From the NCBI GenBank assembly GCA_964460035.1, contig CAYWPG010000048.1, forward strand, positions 1-25,071: a stretch of 25,071 nucleotides of DNA, in the 5' to 3' direction. Positions 17,697 to 25,071 of the stretch are shown one piece after another. The DNA comes from CAYWPG01 sp964460035. Lineage in GTDB: Bacteria; Pseudomonadota; Gammaproteobacteria; Nitrococcales; AK92. The notes below the pieces were generated by a model. It saw only the letters and a program-made list of their open reading frames with translations, searched no databases and was not told where the DNA came from. Position numbers and translations under genes: made by a program. The number at the start of each line of letters is the position of its first letter. Position 1 is the stretch's first letter.

Positions 17697-18986
17697 TCAG
17701 CTTTTCGGGCTCGATGTTCGGCGCCCGCTTTTCGCGTGCTGCGACGACCTGCGCTGAGATGCCCCCTGCTTCCGCTTTTTCAGCTTTTTCTTCGCCTTTT
17801 GGGTCCTGACCGCCTTCTGGTTTTTCTCGTTGGCGGTGGGCGGCACGCGGTGTTGCGGCTCGAAGCCGCGCACGGTGTGTCGGGGCAGCGTGTGGCCGAT
17901 CTGGGCTTCTATCGCCGCGAGCTGTTTCACCTCGTCGGCGGAAACTAGGGAGATCGCCTGGCCGCTGGCGCCAGCGCGTCCTGTGCGCCCGACCCGGTGT
18001 ATGTAGTCTTGTGCGACCAGCGGCAAATCCAGATTCACCACCAGAGGCATCGCGGCGATATCCAGGCCGCGCCCGGCCACGTCCGTAGCGACCAGCACGG
18101 ACGCATCGCCCCGCTTGAAGCGCGTCAGCGCTTGCATGCGCTCCCGCTGCGGCTTGTCGCCGTGAATGGCCTCGGCGGCAAGCCCTTGCGCGCGCAGCTG
18201 GGTCGCGAGCTGTTCGGCCCCCGCACGGGTTTTCACGAATACCAGGACCTGCGGGCGACCCCGCTCCTCTATCAGATGAACGAGAAGCTCGGCTTTGCGC
18301 TTCTTGTCCGCAACGATCACCGACTGGGCGATGTTGCCAGCAACCGCATCCTGTTGCCCCAGATCGACAATTAGGGGTTTGACCAGCAGTTCGGCGGCCA
18401 GCGCTTGGATGGCACTGGGCAGGGTTGCGGAGAACAGCAGCGTTTGGCGGCGCTGTGGCAGTGCGTCCAGCACTCGCTCGATATCGGGTGCAAAGCCTAG
18501 ATCGAGCATGCGATCCGCTTCGTCCAGAATCAGTGTCTGCACCCGGGACAGCTTTGCGGCGTTGCTGCGGCACAGGTCCACTAGCCGCCCGGGCGTTGCG
18601 ACCAGCACGTCCAAGCCTCCGCTCAGCTGGGTAATCTGGGGCCGGATGCTGACACCGCCATAGACGGCCGCGCTGCGCAACGCAACATGGCGCGAGTAGC
18701 TACGGAAGCTGCGCTGTACCTGCTCGGCAAGCTCCCGCGTAGGGACCAGTACCAGCACGCGCATGCAGTGGCTGACGAGCCGGGGCCTTGCGAGGCTCAG
18801 ACGCTGGATCGCCGGTAAGGCGAACGCTGCGGTCTTGCCCGTGCCGGTCTGCGCGACCACCATCGCATCGCGTCCGCGCAGCGCGGCGGGAATCACCTTC
18901 TGCTGAACAGGTGTAGGAGTGGTGTAGCCGCGCTCCGACAAGGCGCGTAGCAGCGGGTCGATCAGGCCTAGGGATTCGAAGCTCAT
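17697..18986 (-). CDS. DEAD-box ATP-dependent RNA helicase, RhlE-like
   Basis: From the ATG at 18986 the 429 residues show the full motif set: the Q-motif region PTPVQQKVIP, Walker A AQTGTGKT (45-52), TPGRL, DEAD (155-158), SAT (186-188), ARGLD-like VAGRGLDIA and HRVGRTGRAG (330-339). A Lys/Arg-rich tail from about 388 replaces longer RhlE tails and probably binds RNA. It unwinds short RNA duplexes in ribosome assembly or mRNA decay. An in-frame ATG at 19022 overlaps the stop of the upstream PLP-enzyme gene (TGATG) and would add 12 residues. Homology (MSFESLGL) favours 18986, but coupling may favour 19022. It is convergent with yjfC. Confidence 0.9.
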   Translation of the reverse strand: MSFESLGLIDPLLRALSERGYTTPTPVQQKVIPAALRGRDAMVVAQTGTGKTAAFALPAIQRLSLARPRLVSHCMRVLVLVPTRELAEQVQRSFRSYSRHVALRSAAVYGGVSIRPQITQLSGGLDVLVATPGRLVDLCRSNAAKLSRVQTLILDEADRMLDLGFAPDIERVLDALPQRRQTLLFSATLPSAIQALAAELLVKPLIVDLGQQDAVAGNIAQSVIVADKKRKAELLVHLIEERGRPQVLVFVKTRAGAEQLATQLRAQGLAAEAIHGDKPQRERMQALTRFKRGDASVLVATDVAGRGLDIAAMPLVVNLDLPLVAQDYIHRVGRTGRAGASGQAISLVSADEVKQLAAIEAQIGHTLPRHTVRGFEPQHRVPPTANEKNQKAVRTQKAKKKLKKRKQGASQRRSSQHAKSGRRTSSPKS

Positions 18987-19021
18987 GAGTGCAGGCACCG
19001 GGAAATGCGCCAGTATATACA

Positions 19022-20194
19022 TCAGATGCGTTCCAGCGCTTGCCGCAGATCGGCGATCAGGTCCTCGGGAGCCTCCAGCCCCATGGAAAGACGGATCATA
19101 CCGTCGGTGATGCCGCGGCGACGGCGCTCCGCTGCCGTCATGCCGTGATGGCTGGTCGCCAGGGGTAGCGTGGCCAGCGTTTCCGCTCCGCTCAGACTGG
19201 GTGCGTTGAGTATGAGCTGCAAGGCGTCGACGACCCGCGCGGCACCGGCGGCATCGGTAGCCAGCTCCAAGGTCAACATCCCGCCGAAGCCGCGCATCTG
19301 GCGCCTTGCCAAGGCGTGTCCGGGAAAATCGGCTAGGCCCGGATAGAGCACGCGCCGTACCTTGGGGTGCTGCTGCAAGGCCTGTGCGACGGCCAGCGCG
19401 GTGGCATTCTGCCGTTCGATTCGCAAGGGCAGGGTACGCAGGCTTCTGGCGAGTAGCGCGGCCGTGGCCGGGGCAGGCACTTGTCCCAGGTTCTTGCGCC
19501 AGTTGCGGATAGGGGTCAGCAGCGCCTGCGAGCCCGCCAGAACCCCGGCTGTCAGATCGCTGTGACCGCCTAGGTACTTGGTAGCGCTGTGCATGACGAT
19601 ATCGGCCCCTAGCGCAAGCGGATTCTGGTTTACCGGTGTAGCGAAGGTGTTGTCTACAGCGAGCAGCCCGCCATGGGCATGGACGAGCGTTGCGATCGCT
19701 CCGATGTCGGCTATTTCCAGAACCGGATTGGTAGGCGACTCGAGGAATACCAGGCGCATGCCTTGGGCCAGTAGCGCAGGGAGGCGGTCGGTTTCAGCGC
19801 CCAGCAGCAGCTCGGTGCGGCACCCCAGTGCGGGCAACTGCTCGGTGAGCAGCTCCAAAGTGCCGCCGTAGGCTTCGCCAATGCAAACAATCCCGTGGCG
19901 TCCATAGGTAAGAAACAAGGACGAGGCCGCCGCCATGCCGGCGGTGAACAACAAGGCCGATTCTGCGCATTCTATGCTGGCGAGTTTCGCTTCCGCACTC
20001 GTAATGGTGGGGTTCTGGCCGTAGCGGGTGTATAGATTGCCGGCTTGCCGGCCCTCGACAACGTCCAGCAACCGCTGGGTGCTGTCGAAGCGGAAAGTCG
20101 TTGCGTTATGAAGCGGCGTAAATGGGGATCCTTGGGGGTCGGGGATCTCGCCGTCATGGACGCAGCGGGTGCTTAAGTCGCGATCGCGGGACAT
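19022..20194 (-). CDS. Trans-sulfuration PLP enzyme (cystathionine synthase / O-succinylhomoserine sulfhydrylase family)
   Basis: This 390-residue Cys/Met-metabolism PLP enzyme has YTRYGQNPT (55-63, phosphate-binding Tyr/Arg), Asp181 in AVDNTFATP contacting the PLP pyridine, and the Schiff-base Lys206 in SATKYLGGHSD. The C-terminal SLSGAETLATLPLATSH loop fits the cystathionine gamma-synthase / sulfhydrylase / lyase group. Members share the fold and differ in substrate, so metB, metZ or metC cannot be chosen from motifs alone. The TGA overlaps the possible helicase ATG at 19022, so the two are probably one minus-strand transcript, an odd functional pair. No methionine riboswitch was recognised upstream. 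Confidence 0.88.
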   Translation of the reverse strand: MSRDRDLSTRCVHDGEIPDPQGSPFTPLHNATTFRFDSTQRLLDVVEGRQAGNLYTRYGQNPTITSAEAKLASIECAESALLFTAGMAAASSLFLTYGRHGIVCIGEAYGGTLELLTEQLPALGCRTELLLGAETDRLPALLAQGMRLVFLESPTNPVLEIADIGAIATLVHAHGGLLAVDNTFATPVNQNPLALGADIVMHSATKYLGGHSDLTAGVLAGSQALLTPIRNWRKNLGQVPAPATAALLARSLRTLPLRIERQNATALAVAQALQQHPKVRRVLYPGLADFPGHALARRQMRGFGGMLTLELATDAAGAARVVDALQLILNAPSLSGAETLATLPLATSHHGMTAAERRRRGITDGMIRLSMGLEAPEDLIADLRQALERI

Positions 20195-20358
20195 GGTCTA
20201 GGTCCTTCTCCAGGCGCAGGGTGGGTAAGCGATGCTGCTGCGGGCGTTACACCGTGGGGCGGCTCGTCGGCGCATCGCCGGTTGTATATGTGCCGATAGC
20301 CGCCGAGCGGAAGTGGGCCGCGGAGAACGAGACGCCGACCACGGCAGTCGTGCGGGCT

Positions 20359-21090
20359 TCAATCGCCGTCGAGTTGGCCGGAAGGAGCGGGCGCAGGTGC
20401 GGCGCGGATCGCAAGCGCAGCCGGCGGAAGGATCCAGCCGGAGCCGCCATAGGCTTCCAGAGCGAAATATCCTGCGGGCGTCGCGATGCCTGCGCGAGTG
20501 TAATCGGGCCCCTGAGTGAAGCTCACCGGGTACTCCTCCGGCATCCCCACAATATGGCCGCTCCAGGAAGCGATGCCATGCCCGTGCTCGAAGACCTCGC
20601 TGACAACCATGGTGTAATCGTGGTCCACCTGCGGGAGGGCGAAGGTCAGCTTATCGCCAGGCTGCAAGAGGTCGAGTTTGAGGCGGTTGAAGCGGATGTA
20701 TACACGGCCATCCCCGTCCTGTGTTGGGACAACCGGCAGCTGCTCCCCGGGCGCGTCTATGAACTGCCATGGCGAATCAGCCAGCGCTTCGCGAAGTACT
20801 GTCAGCGTCAGCTCTTCGTCGCGTCGGTTTCGAACTGCGCGGGCTCTGGCTGTTTCCTCGGGCGTGGCGTCGGTCGCGCCGCCGAGCAAAGACACCATCT
20901 CGTCTTTCGCGAATCCCGAGAAAGCCTGGTCCCGTGCGGCGGGTGAGCCGCCCCCAGGCATTGGCTCGACCACGGTCGCGATCGACAGGGGAGTGTACGG
21001 CAGCTTGGCCGTGCTCTTGTTCTGTAGCCATAGCGCCACGCCGAATATAACGCATACTGAAATGGCAATTTGCCAGCGCAGGTGGTTCAT
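20359..21090 (-). CDS. Membrane-anchored or secreted orphan protein
   Basis: From the ATG at 21090 (GGAGGG SD 4 nt upstream) this is a 243-residue protein with one N-terminal hydrophobic helix (about 5-21), either a signal peptide or an anchor. Charged helices follow, then a beta-rich half: RVYIRFNRLKLDLLQPGDKL, HGHGIASWSGHIVG and TPAGYFALEAYGGSGW. The last blocks resemble the domain found before the catalytic part of some secreted M12-type zinc metalloproteases, but no HExxH zinc motif is present. It may be an orphan inhibitor or pro-domain-like module; this is a weak inference. A 34-residue in-frame extension to 21192 is rejected because the SD fits the inner ATG. Confidence 0.6.
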   Translation of the reverse strand: MNHLRWQIAISVCVIFGVALWLQNKSTAKLPYTPLSIATVVEPMPGGGSPAARDQAFSGFAKDEMVSLLGGATDATPEETARARAVRNRRDEELTLTVLREALADSPWQFIDAPGEQLPVVPTQDGDGRVYIRFNRLKLDLLQPGDKLTFALPQVDHDYTMVVSEVFEHGHGIASWSGHIVGMPEEYPVSFTQGPDYTRAGIATPAGYFALEAYGGSGWILPPAALAIRAAPAPAPSGQLDGD

Positions 21091-21724
21091 GTTCCCTCCT
21101 TGGGTTTTCCATGCCGCCAGCACAGTGACGGGCTCCACGGTGACTGCGCCACTGTCCGCGGGGTTACAGACTATAGGCGAAACGAAGGGCATGCGCAGGG
21201 GAGGGCCAAGCGCGAAACGAAGGAAAACACGCCCTAACAGTCACGTGAATCGATTTCACGCTGCGCATCAATCGTTGTCAACGGGATATGCCATAAGTCC
21301 CCTCCCGGAACGGCGTTCAGCTGGCGCCGCAGCCGGATCGCTTGGCGGAAACTCTGTTCGCCTGCCCGGGCGAGAGGGCACGGTCTCGATCAGAATCGGC
21401 ATTGAGAGTTTTATCGAAACGCATGAAACAGCGGGCGGCGAGTGCAGCGACTCTTGGATGAAGCTTCAGAGGTGCGCAGCTGTGCTTAGCGGGCGGCAGC
21501 GAGGTTCGCAGGGCGATGCTTGTTGGGGCCTCTAACAACGGCCTGGCGCATGGGGATGGCTCGCAGACGCCGTGGCAGGCCGGATTACCCACTGCCGGGA
21601 AACGCTATGGGAAAAGGTGGCAATTTAGCAAAACGAGTGTATTGTGATGGCGTCTTCCACGCATTAGGATACCTGGGCGGTAACGCCGCCAACTCAAAAA
21701 ATAATAATGGGAAAGGGAAAGTGA
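21091..21724. other. Divergent intergenic region
   Basis: This 634-nt gap separates the orphan protein from the dioxygenase. It holds the 17-bp dyad listed separately. The right 120 nt are clearly more AT-rich (CAATTTAGCAAAACG, then AAAAAATAATAATGGG), fitting the dioxygenase promoter and leader. No coding frame with an SD and homology was found. Confidence 0.4.
21244..21260. promoter_or_regulatory. 17-bp dyad, candidate operator
   Basis: CGTGAA-TCGAT-TTCACG has perfect 6-bp arms. It resembles CRP/FNR-type sites (GTGA-N-TCAC), but with N7 rather than N6 between them. It lies 154 nt upstream of the minus-strand orphan gene and 465 nt upstream of the dioxygenase. Confidence 0.35.
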
Positions 21725-22579
21725 ATGGAGCTCACGAGAGTTTTAGCGCGGCTCAAACGCGGTGATTTCGTCTATCTCTTCGGGCGTTTTCGAACAGTAA
21801 GGGCTTGCTACAGCCGGTTCCGCTATGTGTGCGAATGGGGCGCCCGCAATATCTCTGAGCAGGAGAGCTTCCAGGACACCATCTTCCCTGCGCTGGACAT
21901 CGGCGCGGCCGTGGCGGCGATACGCAAGGACGCCGTCTTCACCGATATACGCTTGCCCGCAGAGTTGACCAAAGAGATCGAAACCTTTTGCCGCGCCGAA
22001 CCGCTGTTTGCCCGACAGGATCCGCAAGGACCGGCGTTCCTTCATGCGGAGATCAAAAACGGTTATACGCCTGATGGGCGCCCTGTGGCGATTGCGCCTA
22101 TCACCGATCCACTGCGCTGCGAGGCAGTGCGTAGGGTCGTGACCGATCCGGTGCTGAATCGATTGGTGGCTGCATACTTGGGCTATGTCCCCAAAAAGGT
22201 CGACACGCTGTTGTACTGGAGCGTTGCCTCGTCGTTCACGGACGTGGAGCGCAGGCGCTTGAAGCAGCACGTCATCGATTACCACTACGACGTCGGCGGC
22301 TTGAACTTTCTCTACGTGAGCTTCTATATTCTCGACTGCACGGTGGGTTCGGGCGCACATGTGATGATGAAGGGGTCGCATTTGCGCAAGCCGCTGCGGT
22401 GGCTCCTAGGCTCCGCAGTGGCAGACGAAGAAGCCGTGCGCACATTCTACGGGCGGGAGAACGAGCTCGTTATCGAAGGCCCGGCAGGAACCGGCTTTAT
22501 TCAGGACGCCTCCTGCTATCATCGGGCTTCGCCACCCACTATCGGCGATAGACTGTTGTTGCAGCTCCGTTTTAGCTGA
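21725..22579 (+). CDS. Phytanoyl-CoA dioxygenase-like Fe(II)/2-oxoglutarate enzyme
   Basis: This 284-residue protein's C-terminal half carries a double-stranded beta-helix pattern of PhyH-type dioxygenases. His187-x-Asp189 in DYHYDVGG and distal His266 in CYHRASPP would bind iron, and Arg276 or Arg282 (DRLLLQLRF) would bind 2-oxoglutarate. MMKGSHLRKPL is the usual strand-loop after the HxD. The N-terminal 90 residues are less conserved. It should hydroxylate a small molecule; the substrate is unknown and no biosynthetic neighbours point to one. The ATG follows GGGAAAG. It is followed by HDOD after a 303-nt gap. Pathway unassigned. Confidence 0.72.
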   Translation: MELTRVLARLKRGDFVYLFGRFRTVRACYSRFRYVCEWGARNISEQESFQDTIFPALDIGAAVAAIRKDAVFTDIRLPAELTKEIETFCRAEPLFARQDPQGPAFLHAEIKNGYTPDGRPVAIAPITDPLRCEAVRRVVTDPVLNRLVAAYLGYVPKKVDTLLYWSVASSFTDVERRRLKQHVIDYHYDVGGLNFLYVSFYILDCTVGSGAHVMMKGSHLRKPLRWLLGSAVADEEAVRTFYGRENELVIEGPAGTGFIQDASCYHRASPPTIGDRLLLQLRFS

Positions 22580-22882
22580 GCGGCCTACCGGCGTGCTGAG
22601 CGGTCCTGGCCTGCAGACGTTCGTCCGCGGGCACGGGGCGGGGGCTCCCGCCGCGATGGCCGTCGCCGGCCTGGGGGGGATTGGCTTATGCTCTATGCGG
22701 TGCAGGCGGTCGGAACTTTCAAGGGACGGAGAATCGTCCGATCATGCACGATGGTCTAGAACCTGGCAACAATTAGCGTATCCTAATGCAGGCTCACGTC
22801 TAGCTGCCTTTAAGGCGTTGATGCGATATTCGGCAGTGGCGCGGCAGCGCTCGCTTGAGATCCTCCACAACGAGAAGTTCTA
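22580..22882. other. Gap before the HDOD gene
   Basis: No gene is firmly supported. A plus frame from 22593 ends with TAATG, its stop sharing the A of the HDOD ATG. Its tail, RLAAFKALMRYSAVARQRSLEILHNEKF, is protein-like, but no start with an SD or homology is seen. Promoter-like AT-rich text lies at 22770-22795. Confidence 0.35.
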
Positions 22883-23713
22883 ATGCAGGTCGATGTTTCT
22901 CAACTGAAGATGCCGGCTATTTCCCGTCACGGCCAAGCCGTCCTCGACGCGGTTAGCGGTGACGATGTGAACCTCATGATGGTCGCCGATCAGGTTGCGC
23001 AGGACCCGGCGCTCTCGTCGTCACTCCTGTACATTGCCAACTCGCCGCTGTTCCGTCGTCAGCGGGAAGTGACCAACAGCCGTCAGGCGGTGAACCTGCT
23101 GGGCGCGCGGCGGGTGCGGATGGCGGTGCTGGTGACGGCGATGCGCGATGTGAATCCCAAGGCTGCGGACCAGCTGGATGCCTTGTGGGAGCATAGCTTC
23201 GGGATCGCGGGCTTGTGTCGGATGCTGGCGGAAGAGGCGTTCCCGCTGGCGGCCGACGACATGGAGATGACCGGGTTGCTGCACGATCTTGGCGCGCTGA
23301 TTCTGGCTGCCAATTTCCCCAAGGAGTACGCTCATATTACTCTTCGTTCCCTGCGTCGGGGGCTGGTAATGGAAGAGGAGGAGCGGCGGGTCTTCGGCAA
23401 TGTTGATAGAGGAATGGTGGTCGACGTTACCGGCAGCACCATGTATCTGCCTGCGGTCACGCAGGGTGCTCTCCGGCTGTTCTTCGGCGATGCGCCGCTG
23501 GATTCGGTGGACACCGACGAGCAACGGCATGCCGCGGTCCTCGCTCTTGCCCACCATATCGACGTGCTGGCCATGGGGCGCACTGCGCGTCCGGTGGAAC
23601 GTATTCCTGGCGACTTCGAACAGCTCAAGGCCTTGCTGGGCCTGAGAGACGAAGACGTCGACGAGATCATGGACAATTACGCGAATCTGGTAAACGACGC
23701 CATCACGCTTTGA
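22883..23713 (+). CDS. HDOD domain signalling protein
   Basis: This 276-residue single-domain HDOD protein has the N-terminal helix MPAISRHGQAVLDAV, DPALSSSLLYIANSP (41-55), the conserved Arg/Asn run SRQAVNLLGARRVR (67-79), and LWEHSFGIAGLCRML. It also has an HD-like pair, His134-Asp135 in GLLHDLGALIL. HDOD domains are thought to be non-enzymatic HD-fold adaptors in c-di-GMP, chemotaxis and type IV pilus control. No GGDEF, EAL or receiver domain is attached. SD support is weak (GAGAAG), and the start overlaps the stop of a small upstream frame. It is followed by a hairpin 8 nt after the stop. Confidence 0.88.
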   Translation: MQVDVSQLKMPAISRHGQAVLDAVSGDDVNLMMVADQVAQDPALSSSLLYIANSPLFRRQREVTNSRQAVNLLGARRVRMAVLVTAMRDVNPKAADQLDALWEHSFGIAGLCRMLAEEAFPLAADDMEMTGLLHDLGALILAANFPKEYAHITLRSLRRGLVMEEEERRVFGNVDRGMVVDVTGSTMYLPAVTQGALRLFFGDAPLDSVDTDEQRHAAVLALAHHIDVLAMGRTARPVERIPGDFEQLKALLGLRDEDVDEIMDNYANLVNDAITL

Positions 23714-23720
23714 GGGCGGG

Positions 23721-23753
23721 GTCGGCTTGACGGGAACCGTGGTCTGAGCCGAC
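23721..23753 (+). terminator. Hairpin after the HDOD gene
   Basis: GTCGGCT (23721-23727) and AGCCGAC (23747-23753) pair over a 19-nt loop that begins 8 nt after the stop. No T-run follows. It is a weak terminator candidate. Confidence 0.35.
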
Positions 23754-23883
23754 GCATCCCGACTTGTGGCGCGGGGTCGGGCATACACGTCTTAAGCAGC
23801 GGCTCGGGATGGCCGTGTTCGCGCCACTACGCCTAGGCCACGGAGACGAACAGGCCGGGCAAGCAGACAAGGATGCACAAGGA

Positions 23884-24525
23884 ATGTTCTTCGCCCCGCT
23901 GTGGTTATCGGTAGCGGCCGTGACCGGCCTGCTCGTTGCGGACCGAGGCGGCTACCGTGCTTGGGAGTGGGTTGCCAAGCCGTTGGCAGCGAGCGCCTTT
24001 CTCTGGGCGGCGCTGAGCTGGGGAGCCCTGGAGAGCGCTTACGGACGCTCCATCCTGCTAGGCTTGACGCTGTGCGCGGCCGGCGATGTGCTGCTATTGC
24101 CCAAGGGCAGGAACAGGTGGTTCCTGGCGGGGATGGGCGCTTTCCTGCTAGGACACCTGGCCTATGCGGCGGCGTTTGCAATACTCCCCTTGAATCGGCC
24201 GGGCGGATTGCTGGCCTTAGGCGCTATGGGAGCGACGGCTGCGGTCGTTATGCGCTGGTTGCTGCCGTCGGTTCCCAAGGCTTTCCGCGTTCCGATAATC
24301 GCATATATCGCTGCGATCTCTCTCATGGTGGCGATGGCAACGGCAGCCGTAACCGCTGGGGCAAGCTGGTGGCTGCTAGGCGGTGCCGTTGGATTTGCGG
24401 CATCGGATCTTGCGGTGGCCAGAAACCGTTTCATCGCCCCGGGCTTCGTCAACCGTCTGTGGGGCCTGCCGCTGTACTTCGGGTCGCAGTTGTTGATTGC
24501 ATCCACCGTAGCTACTCCGGCATGA
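23884..24525 (+). CDS. YhhN/lysoplasmalogenase family membrane protein
   Basis: From the ATG at 23884 this is a 213-residue, very hydrophobic protein with about seven transmembrane helices. YhhN-family landmarks are the WVAKPLAASAF segment after helix 1, LCAAGDVLLLP with an intramembrane Asp, GMGAFLLGHLAYAAAF, and the late AVGFAASDLAVARNRF with a second Asp. Human TMEM86B of this family hydrolyses lysoplasmalogen vinyl ethers; the bacterial role is less clear and may concern lysophospholipids. In-frame starts at 23764 and 23809 would add hydrophilic residues before helix 1 and are not favoured. The SD is weak. It is convergent with the LysR remnant. Confidence 0.85.
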   Translation: MFFAPLWLSVAAVTGLLVADRGGYRAWEWVAKPLAASAFLWAALSWGALESAYGRSILLGLTLCAAGDVLLLPKGRNRWFLAGMGAFLLGHLAYAAAFAILPLNRPGGLLALGAMGATAAVVMRWLLPSVPKAFRVPIIAYIAAISLMVAMATAAVTAGASWWLLGGAVGFAASDLAVARNRFIAPGFVNRLWGLPLYFGSQLLIASTVATPA

Positions 24526-24584
24526 GCACGAGAAACGCTCGTTCGCAGCGCTGCTGCAGTGCGAGCAATCAGCTTCGACGCGGT

Positions 24585-24782
24585 TCAGGCGGCGTGTTCC
24601 GCAGCAAGCTTGTCGATCAGAGAATCCGCAACGGCTCGTACCGACGGCAGCTGCCCGTGACGGTAGGGCATCGGCAGCGTGGTCGTCACCTTGCCGGCGT
24701 TCCAGTCGGGCAGCACTCGCGCCAGCGAACTCGCTTCCAGACTGGGGCAGCGCAGCATGGCAGACGCGTAGCGGGTCGGTGT
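24585..24782 (-). pseudogene. C-terminal remnant of a LysR-type regulator
   Basis: On the minus strand a 65-codon stretch ending TGA at 24585 reads LARVLPDWNAGKV, then TTLPMPYRHGQLPSVRAVADSLIDKLA. This is the typical end of the LysR substrate-binding domain. Upstream of about 24782 the same frame and the two others lose all LysR similarity, and no helix-turn-helix is seen up to the window edge. It is therefore a decayed or truncated gene. An ATG at 24758 would allow a 57-residue peptide, but without an SD. The identification rests on a short match. Confidence 0.55.
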
Positions 24783-25071
24783 GGTGCGCCGCTGGCCTCC
24801 GAGCGGCCGAACTTGGCAAGGTACCTACGCCGTCTTCGCCAAGACTCGGCCGTCCGCTTCGCAACGGCGGTGGAGCGCAGCGAGACTCCGGCAGGCGCCG
24901 GTCACGGCAAGGGCCATGTATCACTGAGCGAGCTGCGCTCGCGTCCGGCCGCTTAACGGGAGGCGGCACGCGCGTCAGGGCGTGCCCGTCCATCCAAGCC
25001 TGAGCGGCACGGAAGGGGCGGCAGAGGGGAGCAAGGGTGGCTCGCTATCGGCTTGAGCGGTAAGCTTGCTC
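24783..25071. other. Right-edge stretch without a supported gene
   Basis: Only overlapping open frames without family features are seen. The LysR similarity stops abruptly at the left border of this stretch, so the junction may mark an old deletion or insertion. No terminal repeats or transposase fragments were recognised. Confidence 0.35.

Noticed and set aside
22593..22883. 96-codon frame ending TAATG at the HDOD start.
   Set aside because: The overlap is suggestive, but there is no SD, no credible start and no homology; the frame may be chance.

Overview
This window looks like a chromosomal segment of a high-GC gammaproteobacterium. That rests on three things: a TrpR-type repressor with a recognisable TrpR operator, a complete yjfI-J-K-L-M-C gene cluster in the order known from E. 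coli, and FadB-type, RhlE-type and YhhN-type genes. The genus cannot be fixed from the sequence alone. I saw no rRNA, tRNA, CRISPR array, intact insertion sequence, integrase or phage gene. Gene starts were re-chosen where a Shine-Dalgarno (SD) site or family alignment favoured an internal start.

Left part (1-8500). A YciI/DGPF protein and a small membrane protein (DUF3392, minus strand) precede a tryptophan unit, trpR-trpE-trpG. An 18-bp TrpR operator lies across the trpR start codon, so the unit is probably autoregulated. An aldehyde dehydrogenase, a periplasmic PRC-barrel protein (minus), a family 6 type DNA-deoxyinosine glycosylase, a zinc-ribbon membrane protein and a CMP/dCMP-type deaminase follow, separated by hairpin-bearing or empty gaps.

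Middle part (8600-13200). Two minus-strand genes are a lipoprotein carboxylesterase with an extra N-terminal domain and a stand-alone 3-hydroxyacyl-CoA dehydrogenase that corresponds to the C-terminal half of FadB-like proteins. To the right of the dehydrogenase lies a 0.9-kb stretch without a supported gene.

yjf cluster (13226-17632). Six plus-strand genes encode DUF2170 (YjfI), a PspA/IM30 coiled-coil protein (YjfJ), DUF2491 (YjfK), a four-helix DUF350 membrane protein (YjfL), a lipoprotein with an inner-membrane retention signature (YjfM) and a glutathionylspermidine-synthase-like ATP-grasp ligase (YjfC). Together they look like an envelope-associated system that couples a membrane-remodelling scaffold to an amide-bond-forming enzyme. 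Its substrate is unknown. It is the most interesting system in the window. YjfI has two plausible starts, and a gap with two hairpins splits yjfIJ from yjfKLMC.

Right part (17690-25071). On the minus strand are a DEAD-box RNA helicase, a trans-sulfuration PLP enzyme just upstream of it (stop and a possible helicase start overlap), and a membrane-anchored orphan protein. On the plus strand are a PhyH-like Fe(II)/2-oxoglutarate dioxygenase, an HDOD signalling protein and a YhhN-family membrane enzyme. The window closes with what seems to be the C-terminal remnant of a LysR regulator.
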